In this document: piece after piece, positions 52,401 through 61,281 of the stretch
Position numbering within the stretch: the stretch's first letter is position 1
Layout: every line of letters starts with the position of its first letter
Source: Globisporangium splendens
Lineage: Eukaryota > Oomycota > Peronosporomycetes > Pythiales > Pythiaceae
Length of the DNA: 64,000 nucleotides
Direction of reading: 5' to 3'
Assembly (NCBI GenBank): GCA_006386115.1
Contig: VFIW01000028.1
Coordinates: 1-64,000 of the forward strand
The notes under the pieces: model-generated
Database searches by the model: none
What the model saw: the letters and a program-made list of their open reading frames with translations, nothing else
What the model was told of the DNA's origin: nothing
Translations under genes and position numbers: made by a program

Positions 52401-53722
52401 AACTCACTTGAAATTTATACACTGCAGCGCCTCGTGAAACTCGGTCAAGAACTCCAGGTACCGATCTCACTTTGAAGCCATTTACCAATTTTCCGACCTA
52501 AAAAGACGGGGAAAGATAACTCGGATTGCAGAATGCGCTGTGTTCCATTGGGATTTGTTTAGTCTGCTCTAATGACGAATTCATGTGGACTGGAAATGAT
52601 TCTAAAGTGTGTGATCACCAGACAGGACAAGCGTCATTTTGCTTGGCCGAAATTTTAGATTCGCTTTTTGCAGCGAAGCAGCTCTTTTTGTTGTGGATAG
52701 ATACACAACGGACGATGGGCATTGCGGCTCTTCTAGCGAGCGCGGCAGCCAGCCGTTCCGCGGCCATGACGAGATGCCAGACGCGCGCCGATGGCTGCTT
52801 TGCCTTTTCTACCAGCAGAGAGATTCAGTCCCACTTCCGCCATCTCTTTAACGTCGCAAATTCACTCTTGTCATTTCCCTTTTCCAAGTCCATAAAAACC
52901 TTATAAACTGTTCCTTTTGACAGAATTTCAGCCAATGAAAGTTCTCAAAGTCGTTTCCGAAGCTTGCAAAAGAACCTTTTTATGGTAGAAAATCAAACAC
53001 TAACGGGTCAGCGTCCTGTCTGCTTGGTTCTTCTTTTCCGTTTGCAGTTAGCAGGTTTGCTGAACTGGCCAGCGGCTCGGCGGATGAAACATGACGAGAA
53101 ACTAGATGCGCAGCCTCTGAGCATGCGTCGTCTGCCCGAATCGGAGAGTGTCCCACCACAGGAGGAGGCGAAACTTTGAACAACAGCAAGCGCCAAACAG
53201 CAGAACGACCGTGTCGGAGACTCCCCCGCTCTTTGAATCTCGATATCACTGCGTGCAGCTGCAGTACATTTACAACCGTGCTATTACATCTGTATGGGTA
53301 TCGATCGAGCGCAGCGCCATGCTGCCGCGATCTTTTTCTTCAGGCTTTGGTGTATGATCTGGGGCGTCATGCAGTGTTGTGTGCTGGTGATAATAACAGG
53401 AAACAAATAATCTGGTTCCCAGCTGGGAATAAATAAGAGACAAGGGAGACAGGGCGGTGGCGACACCCAGCCCCACTGCCATCCATCTGCCTTTTGGTGG
53501 TAGGTCGCGGGTAGGGTTTTTGATGCAGACAACTCTCGCATTTCTATTCGCTGAAAACTGTACGAATAGCTATTTCCGCCAATCAGAGATCGCCAAACGC
53601 GACGTTTCTGTCCCCCATCCCATCTCACAGAGTGAAGGTGAGCTTTTCAAGTGTCGTTGCTATTGCAAAAAGACACGAAGGCGCATGCACATTCATATTC
53701 GAAAACCCCAAGAGCTGCAGAG
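49446..53722. other. Gene-poor region, no supported gene
   Basis: About 4.3 kb has only short frames on both strands. A possible coding relic on the plus strand (about 50600-50800) reads Ala/Pro/Lys-rich (PPAVKAKAKSKAKAPAGAG) across a stop. Another on the minus strand (51084-51311) reads FEELLREATCLK. Neither is identifiable. An AC repeat lies at 52261-52275. Confidence 0.45.
53573..53585 (+). promoter_or_regulatory. CCAAT-containing motif shared with the downstream paralogue
   Basis: TTTCCGCCAATCA lies 138 bp before the ATG at 53723, with GCGACGTTT about 20 bases on. The same 13-mer occurs at 55296-55308 before the next gene, also followed by CGACGTT. Confidence 0.5.
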
Positions 53723-54397
53723 ATGACCGGTCCGCGCCAGGAGAGCAGTCACCACGACCACCACGACCACCACCACCACGACCAGCAGCAGCAGCAGCAG
53801 CAGCAGATCGTGTGCGTGAGCAGCGCGTCCTCGTCGTCGACGCACTCGTGGCTGCGGAAGCTGCACCTCGCCGGCCACGCCCGAAGCAAGAAGCAGTCTT
53901 TGTCCAATAACAACAGCACCGCACAAGATGCGTACGCCTTGGCTTCGTATCCGTCGTGCACGTCGATCGACGCACTGGCGCCGCAGCAGAAGCGCAAGCA
54001 GCCGTCGCTCCTGAGAGCGCTGTTCAAGCCCCACGAGCACAAGGCGGTGTCGAACGCCAGTCGAAAGCAACTGACAGGGGGGAAGCAGGACAATCAGGCT
54101 GAGAACGATAAACAGCAGCAGCTACAACAAGGCAACACCAAGGAGAACGAGATTCAGCGCGTCGTGCCGCCTGTTGAGATCCCAGGCATGTACATGGGTC
54201 GAGGACGCATCTCGACTGTGGGCGGGAAGCACGTGCCGTTCACGCGCGACGCGCACTACAGGAAGAAGAAAGGCGTCAAGCCGCTGCCGCGCATCGCAGA
54301 GGGCCACGCCGTGTCCACACTCTGCTCCATGAGCATGGAGGCGTACCGCAGTCGAGCGTACTACCCCGCGAAGAAGCAGCCCAAGGAGAAACGATGA
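53723..54397 (+). CDS. Low-complexity protein, first of a diverged tandem pair
   Basis: A single exon encodes 224 residues. A His/Asp and Gln-rich N-terminus (HHDHHDHHHHD then eight Gln) leads to Ser-rich and Lys-rich disordered sequence. A conserved-looking C-terminal module (about 145-215) reads VVPPVEIPGMYMGRG, VGGKHVPFTRDAHYRKKKG and MEAYRSRAYYP. The C-terminal module resembles residues 150-235 of the gene at 55548. No signal peptide or membrane segment is present. The function is unknown; the His-rich start could bind metal. Confidence 0.7.
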   Translation: MTGPRQESSHHDHHDHHHHDQQQQQQQQIVCVSSASSSSTHSWLRKLHLAGHARSKKQSLSNNNSTAQDAYALASYPSCTSIDALAPQQKRKQPSLLRALFKPHEHKAVSNASRKQLTGGKQDNQAENDKQQQLQQGNTKENEIQRVVPPVEIPGMYMGRGRISTVGGKHVPFTRDAHYRKKKGVKPLPRIAEGHAVSTLCSMSMEAYRSRAYYPAKKQPKEKR

Positions 54398-55547
54398 AAG
54401 CGACGCGACATTCAACCTCGACACCACAACGGCTGCGCGCGCGCGCAGTTTTATCATTCCAGTACCATTACAATTTTCCCAACTATTGCAACAGCACCAC
54501 GCAAAGCAATCAATAAATAAAGTCTGCACTATTTAATTTACTGTTCACACACCGTCATCTTGAAGTTCCAAAAGGCAAAAGGGGTAGGCTCCAACAATGC
54601 CTGTGCAAGCTGTTCAGCTGGCGCCAGAAACCGTTGTTGCGCGCAAATATCCTGGTGCGTTCCATACAAAGCTACCACAACGAGCGCGACATATAAAAAA
54701 GAGCGTCTCGGTTTCACTCCTCTGCGTTTTTTTTGTTTTGTTTTTTGTTTTTTGTTGTTGTTGTTTCGCCTGAAAAGATCCCAGTTGTAGGGACGCGGCT
54801 ATTCAGAACGCCAGTAGAAGTCAAGCATTGTGAAAACGATTGTGTGCTGACGCAAGTGCAAGCAAACACGAAGATGCAGCAAGTGTGCGCCAGAAGAATG
54901 CAATGGCAGTGCGGTCTATCGACGAGCTCTTTCGCTACGGCGGCTCAACACTTGTAAGAGAGAGAGAGAGAGAGAGAGAAAGCTGATGATAAAAACCAAG
55001 TGGGTTCGAAAACCTACACAAAGCATCTTCAAAGGACGCATCATTATCCGCGATGGACGAGGGGTGGCGTCAGCCATTTTTCTCCATTCCATCCATCCAT
55101 CTGCTCGGTATAATCCTTTGGCTACTGTCCGCAGTATCAGAAGAGACCGCGGAATGCGTTCATATGGCCGCCATGTCTCTACCATTCGTTCAACCACGAG
55201 GTCGTTTTGCTTCTAGGTTCATTTATTTCGCTAAACCCAACGGTCGCAATTCGATTTGCGCTCTCTAATTGGTTGGAGTATTTCAGGAATGATATTTTCC
55301 GCCAATCATCGACGTTACGACGTGAACTGGCTTCGCTTTTTTCGCGTCGTTTGCCTGGTAATGGCTTCCTCTGGCTGCTGAGGGGCTCCAGACGCAACGG
55401 AAGAGACCGCCAAACCAGACGCGGCACTCTCTTTGCTGCTGTCACAGGCGCACTCCCATGCATCTCTGAACGCTCTCACTTTGCAAATCCAGTGCTAGCC
55501 GCCAGCAGCACGAGACCAGAGTGAAACTTCAGCAGCTGATCACGATC
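54398..55547. other. Intergenic between the tandem pair, with GA repeat
   Basis: There is no gene. A T/G-rich tract lies at 54726-54766, a perfect AG/GA repeat at 54958-54979, and the shared TTTCCGCCAATCA motif at 55296-55308. Confidence 0.5.
55296..55308 (+). promoter_or_regulatory. Second copy of the shared CCAAT-containing motif
   Basis: TTTCCGCCAATCA is followed by TCGACGTT, about 240 bp before the ATG at 55548. Confidence 0.45.
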
Positions 55548-56282
55548 ATGAAGGAAGCATTGCGCACGCTTCAGCCCACGGTGTCGTCCAATGATCAGAA
55601 CCAGTTGGTGGTCGCCAACAACAACAACAGCCACCGTAGTAGTCTGACGCGCAAGACCCGGTCGGCAGTCGAGGCGTGGCTCGGCAGGCTCTTCCTTTCC
55701 GACGCCAAGAAGAAACCCAAGCAGACGAAACGGCAGCTCACGCGACGCGCATCCACGGGATCCTTGACGACAGATACACCACAGGAAAGGAAGCGGAGAC
55801 ACACTTTGTTCTTCTCTCGAAAGTCCAAGGACGACAGCGCCACCAGTAGTACTCAGGACCCCGCGGCACTGTGGCTCCAGTTTGTCCCAAGCCTCTCGGA
55901 TCTTGATTGCGAACTCACGTTCGACGCATCACTTGACGACCAAAACAGCGACTTTGGTTCAGATGCCTCGTTTTATGCGGAGACCCTAGTACCAGAGCTA
56001 GAGGACGAGCCCGTGCTGCAGAGCTACATTATCCCACCAATTTCGATGCCAAACGACTATCGATTGCAAGACCGACGCGGGGGAATGATCGTCGCTGGCC
56101 GCCTCGTACTTTTCACGAACGCTGCGTTCAAGCGCAAGCTACGCCACATCAGCGACCTCGATGTGATCCCGGAAGACAAACCAGCCTACGTGTACGACTC
56201 GCGCTTGGACATGTACCTGTCCGGCCGAACCACAGAGTTTGATGAAATCGCGGGCATCGCACCGCTTTCTCAATGGATATGA
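55548..56282 (+). CDS. Protein of unknown function, second of a diverged tandem pair
   Basis: A single exon encodes 244 residues from the first ATG (55548) in the frame. The N-terminal half is basic and Ser/Thr-rich (SRKSKDDSATSS), the middle acidic (LDCELTFDASLDDQNSDFGSDASF). The C-terminal module reads YIIPPISMPNDYRLQDRRGG, VAGRLVLFTNAAFKRKLRHI and YDSRLDMYLSGRT. The order PP-x-P, G-x-x-V-x-FT-x-x-A and Y-x-S-R/G-R/T matches the C-terminal module of the preceding gene. The two share orientation and an upstream motif. No known family is recognised. Confidence 0.72.
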   Translation: MKEALRTLQPTVSSNDQNQLVVANNNNSHRSSLTRKTRSAVEAWLGRLFLSDAKKKPKQTKRQLTRRASTGSLTTDTPQERKRRHTLFFSRKSKDDSATSSTQDPAALWLQFVPSLSDLDCELTFDASLDDQNSDFGSDASFYAETLVPELEDEPVLQSYIIPPISMPNDYRLQDRRGGMIVAGRLVLFTNAAFKRKLRHISDLDVIPEDKPAYVYDSRLDMYLSGRTTEFDEIAGIAPLSQWI

Positions 56283-56419
56283 GAGAAGATTTGACGGATA
56301 GCAGCAACATATAGCGTATAGACAGACACACCATCCACATTCAACACACCTTGTAAATATAACCAGAACCATTCACTACCACATATGCAGGAGTTCAGAG
56401 AGACGGACTTGCCTGGAGC

Positions 56420-58786
56420 TTAGAGACGCACCGCATCCTCGTCGTCCATTTTGTGATGCAGGTCGACGGATTCGACCGCGAACGCACTCAACTTGAGCGC
56501 TTCACCCGTTTGTCCGATGCGGATGCGCTTCTTGTACAGCAAGTTTGGATAGATCTCCTCCGTTTGGATCGCGACGAAGCGCTCAGCGCGCGCGTTTTTC
56601 CCCATCATGGGTGTCAATCGCGCGCGCTCATTCGGGAACAACAGCGTGACGAGCGCGAGCAGGAGCAAGATGATGCATCCGACGCCTATCGAGTACAGAC
56701 CAACTCCCGTGTTGACCAGCTTAACCTTCGACACTGCACGGTCCCCCTGAAAGTGGAAGTTCGAGTTCGTCCCCTTTGTGACCGACGCGCTCTGGAAGAG
56801 GTACAAGACAGCAGCCATATACATCGGCTGGAACGTTTGCAGCAGGTGGTACTGGTTCGTGTCGATATGCTGCATGTACGCGTCGGCGAGACGCGAGCAC
56901 TGGTCACGTGGTGAAATTATACTTGTCACGGGATTTTCGCCATCGAACGAATCATTGTAAAGCATCTCCAGCATTGCAGACTGACCTTTGACTCGAGGCG
57001 TGTTGATAATCGGCGTGATCAGCTGGAACAGATCGATTGGTTGTCGAAAGTCCGACGTATTAAGCTTGGTCGGAACGTATTCCTTACCGAGAAGAACATG
57101 CCGCACGCTCTCATTCAGGTACAGTGCTAGTCCCTGGCACGCCGGATTGTTCACAGTGTCCTCGCAGGTCGCGTTGAGAGCGTCAGCTATGTCAGCAAAC
57201 TCCCACGACAACTTCCCGAGCGTAAATGTCAAATATCGCCGTGGATTCTGAATGTACGGAAGCTCGAGCCCGAAGGTCTCGACCCCCAAGGTATCTGCAA
57301 AAATACGGGAACCAAATCCGTAGAGGAACGCCGAATCCGGTTCACGCTCACAGTCGGCTGGAATGTACACACCCAAATTCGCGTCGTACACTGACTTGGA
57401 TTGCTCGCACTTTTTCGCGTATTGCATCATAGACGCGTGCTTTCTCGGGATCTGCTGCGCGTGCCAGTCTGGAAAAATGCATGCTCGCTCCCCGCAAAAC
57501 GTATCTCTATCGAGAAACCTGTACAGGTAATCGCAGTCGTCCCCGGTGCATCCTTCAGGCGAGGTCACAGTATCTCCGTCGATGCCGTACTCATAATCAG
57601 CCTTGAGGGCAACCGCAATGCCCATAAACTGGATCGTCATTTGAGAGCTGAAGGGGAATGTCAAATAGTCCACATACAAAGTCGTCTCGTCAAGGTCACC
57701 AAAGAAAGTGTTTTGCAATGAACGCAAAATCTCGTCCTGCAGAGCATCTCGTGTTTGCTCCTTCGTGCCGTTCAGATACCCAAAGAAGTTGTCGAACGCA
57801 GTCCCGTTTCGAGTCCGACAGTCGGTATCTTTTCCTATACGTCGGCATCGCTCCTGGGCGAGACCGCCAATGGAGCGCTCGAGTAGTGCTTGGCCCTGAA
57901 AGGCCAGCTCGAACGCCGTGTTGAGATCCAAACTCGCGTTGTTGAAAAACGGCGAGCCCTGAGGATACACTTCTCGACTCCACTCCTTGAACGGAAATCC
58001 GAAGACGGCCGAGGTCGAGTCAATGTCGGCGAGGCGTTTCAACGCCGACTTCTTAGCGTCCAGACCCTCCCCGAGCGTCTTGGAGCAATTTGAGTCGACA
58101 TAACGGAACGGCGTCGAGCGTCGAAGGACTGCGGTCTTGAGAATCGTGTCTTCGTGGCGCATCCAGTTCGTCAGCTCGTTCGGAATGTTGCGCACATTCT
58201 CTCTATCAACCCCAAGGGTTGTCGCACTCATCTGAAGCAAGACACCAACGGTCGATGAGCCAGCTTGCAGCGTCGAGAAGCTGTTGCCGATTGCGACCAT
58301 CACGACGGGAAAGAACAACAGTAGCGAAACTTTCTTGACCTTGCTCGTCTTCACGAGCGGGTCGTCGCCAGGCCACCACTTGAGGTTGTGCACGTACACT
58401 ACAAACGCTGGGAAGAAATTTGCGAAGCCGAGACCAATGAAACACTCGAAGATACCCACCGCCACACCCGACAGCGCGTTGTAGAGCTGCAATCGGTCTT
58501 CACTAACCATAGAATCGCCCACGGGCTCGACGAGCGTCATGATGGGGATCCCGTAGTAGAAGAGAACCGTGAGCCCCACGATGGCGCTCGCAGCGAGCAC
58601 CACGGCGACACCGAAGCGGATCCATCGCAGCGTTATCTCTGGCCGTGGTGGCCACACGTCCTGGAGGTCCACGATCTCCGTCATCTCCGTCATGGCCATG
58701 GACTCGTCTCGCTGCAGCGCCGGGTCGTTGCGCGGCGCTTTCGGCGGCGCCTTGAGCAGCGCATTCGGCACGTGCGACGGCGTCAT
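56420..58786 (-). CDS. Large multi-pass membrane protein with ectodomain, paralogue D
   Basis: A single exon encodes 788 residues. Hydrophobic segments lie at about 55-80 (WIRFGVAVVLAASAIVGLTVL), 108-135, 157-175 and 685-710 (GLYSIGVGCIILLLLALVTLLF). Between the third and fourth is an approximately 500-residue region rich in Cys pairs and NxS/T sites, so it is probably extracytoplasmic. The tail reads LTPMMGKNARAERFVAIQTEEIYPNLLYKKRIRIG. The same architecture and tail occur in the gene at 61282, so they are paralogues. The family looks oomycete-specific; no enzyme motif is seen. A receptor or transporter-associated role is a guess only. Confidence 0.8.
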   Translation of the reverse strand: MTPSHVPNALLKAPPKAPRNDPALQRDESMAMTEMTEIVDLQDVWPPRPEITLRWIRFGVAVVLAASAIVGLTVLFYYGIPIMTLVEPVGDSMVSEDRLQLYNALSGVAVGIFECFIGLGFANFFPAFVVYVHNLKWWPGDDPLVKTSKVKKVSLLLFFPVVMVAIGNSFSTLQAGSSTVGVLLQMSATTLGVDRENVRNIPNELTNWMRHEDTILKTAVLRRSTPFRYVDSNCSKTLGEGLDAKKSALKRLADIDSTSAVFGFPFKEWSREVYPQGSPFFNNASLDLNTAFELAFQGQALLERSIGGLAQERCRRIGKDTDCRTRNGTAFDNFFGYLNGTKEQTRDALQDEILRSLQNTFFGDLDETTLYVDYLTFPFSSQMTIQFMGIAVALKADYEYGIDGDTVTSPEGCTGDDCDYLYRFLDRDTFCGERACIFPDWHAQQIPRKHASMMQYAKKCEQSKSVYDANLGVYIPADCEREPDSAFLYGFGSRIFADTLGVETFGLELPYIQNPRRYLTFTLGKLSWEFADIADALNATCEDTVNNPACQGLALYLNESVRHVLLGKEYVPTKLNTSDFRQPIDLFQLITPIINTPRVKGQSAMLEMLYNDSFDGENPVTSIISPRDQCSRLADAYMQHIDTNQYHLLQTFQPMYMAAVLYLFQSASVTKGTNSNFHFQGDRAVSKVKLVNTGVGLYSIGVGCIILLLLALVTLLFPNERARLTPMMGKNARAERFVAIQTEEIYPNLLYKKRIRIGQTGEALKLSAFAVESVDLHHKMDDEDAVRL

Positions 58787-59169
58787 ATGCGACCAGCGTG
58801 ACTCTCTTGGAGCGTGTGGCGGAATGGTCGGACGCCTGCACGCCTTTCAATTCTGCGAGATCTCTTGGCATGATTGTGCACGCAATATTGTGGTTCAAAG
58901 TGTGAACCCATTGGTGGAAGGTCTCTCATAGTTGATAAACTACAAGTTGTGTCGGTGCATCTCGTTGACCAATTAGCTGGTGAACCGAATGAGGTTTTAA
59001 CCGGTTGTGCTTGCCTGCTTTTCATGGGGTATCCATTCATGAACCCACAAAAAAAGAACCCAGTAGGCTATTTCTAGCGCCACGTGCAATTTCAGAACAT
59101 TGCACCTTCACGGCTGCGGATGTCACCAATCGCGCTTCCTCCGAAAGACCGCCGAGAGCTGCCGGATGG
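58787..59169. other. Divergent spacer between gene D and gene C
   Basis: This region holds promoters for both divergent genes. No recognisable element was assigned. Confidence 0.4.
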
Positions 59170-61151
59170 ATGGTCGCGCCGCACGAAGCGTCCGGCGACG
59201 CAGAGCACGAGACCACGAGCGTGCGGCTGCCGCACCCACCGTCGCCGCGCGCCGTAAGCGTGCACGTGCCGCCCAGCGACATTGACAAGTGCATTCAGTT
59301 CTCGTTGCTGCGATGCGTTGTGTCGCTTTGCAGCTTCGCGTTGGTCATGACCGACATTCCCCGCACGGGTCTGGGGATCCGGTCCATGAGCAACCGCTTC
59401 GATCCCGTCAGCACGGACACTGTCATGTACTTTGGTCCGTACGCGTACCAAGTGGCATATATCATCAGGAACGCTGGTGACGACACGCTCGAATATACAG
59501 GCGCGTGTGAAGGTGAACGCATCGACACTCTGGACTTGTGGGCGTACAAGTACGACTCGCTGTCGATCCCAACGCGAGCCCTCGCAGAGCATCTCAGCAT
59601 GAGTGCGTATCCTCGCTGTGTATTGTACCTGGAGCCGTGTGTGGGCGACGTGCTGGGCTTGCAGACCACGTTCACGATGCTGGACGAATTGGTGACACAC
59701 TTTGCGGCAACGCGCAGTCGTGATGCGCCTCGCGATGCGCTCACGTTCGCCACGCGGTCGCTGTGGATTGACTGGCTGCACCACTTTCTGGTCAAGCCCG
59801 TGTGGAAACGCAAAGAGCGACGCGTCCATTCCGCGCAGTACTTTGCGCCGTCGAGCAAGCAGCTTTACACGCACATCTGCGACAACACGGTGTCTGATCA
59901 CTTGACTCGACCGTTCATTTGCGATGTTCCGATCCCTTGGCGATGTGACCACCCGGAGCTTGGACCTAGCGTCCAAATACCGCTGCGGGAACACGTCACC
60001 TTCCGTTTATCGGCACTACGAGCGCAGCACCCGGAGCTTGAGTTTGATCTGATGATGACCACCAGTCGCACATTGCTCCGCAGCTCGAATTGGCTCGTCA
60101 TTCCGTCTGTGTACTATGCCAGTGACAATTTGGAGATCACCACGATCGTTCGAGGCCGAGAATGTTCTCCACACGCGAACACTGACTCGGGTGATGGTAT
60201 GCGCCGATGCACGACAGTCATTGTCGACGACTATCGATACGAGCGCGCCGTTGTCGAAAGCGACGCAAGTCAGTGGTTTTTCTTCACCAGCGTCTTGCGC
60301 ACCACCAGCCAACTTTATATTTGGGCTCGCATCATTCTTCTCTGGCTCGGGTGCTTCGAGGTTCGATCCGCCGAGAAGAAACTCCGTGCTGCAGGCTTGC
60401 GAGCACAGTTGCTGTGTACCTGGCTGACATTTCTGAAGATTCCGAGTCACGTGATCGTGTACGGGAGCTGGGTCCCGGTGTCTTGGTATGCACTTGCTCA
60501 CTACATCTCGACTTCAATCGCCACTCGAGCGCTCACTACTCTTGGTTTCGAACTAAGATTGCACCTAGTACACCAGTGGTGTCAGGGCGAATACGGCAGC
60601 CCAGGATCTTGCTCTTTGCGTCTCTGCAGTCGACCGGAGAATGCCAGTTGGGCTGCTTGGCGCATCGAGGCAAGGTTAAATACCGCTGGCAGTTCATTCA
60701 GGGATGCGCCAATCGCGACAACCTCGTCGATATTGAGCAGAGAACAAGAGAGCACTGGTCCGTCGTTCGGCTCATAAACATTGCGATGATGACGGATCCC
60801 GTCGCACTCGCGCGGATGTACCTCCTCGGACACCAACTCTTTATCTACTCCGTCAAGCGCCAACAAGTGATCCCTCGCCGGACAGACGGAATCATGGGGG
60901 CACGGACTGGAAGTCGAGTCGTGAGCTCCGTGTCAGGAACACGACCCTTCCTGAGTGTGCTGCAAGTAAACGAAAGCTCCGCTCACAGCGATCCTGTACG
61001 ATTATACCTCTTGCCTTGCCCTCTGAGTGAGCTGCTTCAGTGCTTCGCCTCCGACCCTGACTGCTGCAACGATCTCTTAGCGCGGTATAAATTGATTGGC
61101 ACGACAAGCTCGCACCTGCTTCCATTTTCGCTGCTGGTCAACTGTGGATAA
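59170..61151 (+). pseudogene. Membrane-family member C, internally deleted and frameshifted
   Basis: Starting at the ATG at 59170 the frame encodes the family N-terminus (DIDKCIQFSLLRC, TDIPRTGLGI, YFGPYAYQVAYI, WAYKYDSLS, YPRCVLYLE), VIVDDYRYERAVV and KIPSHVIVYGSWVPVSWYALAHYIST, then loses the frame near 60530. A second frame carries the family C-terminus (REHWSVVRLINIAMMTDPV, then LLGHQLFIYSVKRQ) to 61151 with the same LLVxCG ending as gene A. About 250 residues present in A, holding most membrane segments, are missing between. No splice pair restores them, so this is a deletion pseudogene. Confidence 0.8.
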
Positions 61152-61281
61152 CCAGCGTGGACAACAAACAACACAACGAAAACGCACCAGTGTTTAAACA
61201 AGCGTGCTTCCATTTTGACATGGTCACGCGGTCAGCAACTTTCCCTGTTCACTACTGTCCAATGTGGCAAAGATCGGGCTT

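Noticed and set aside
54958..54979. GA repeat as a possible regulatory array
   Set aside because: It is a simple microsatellite with no supporting context.
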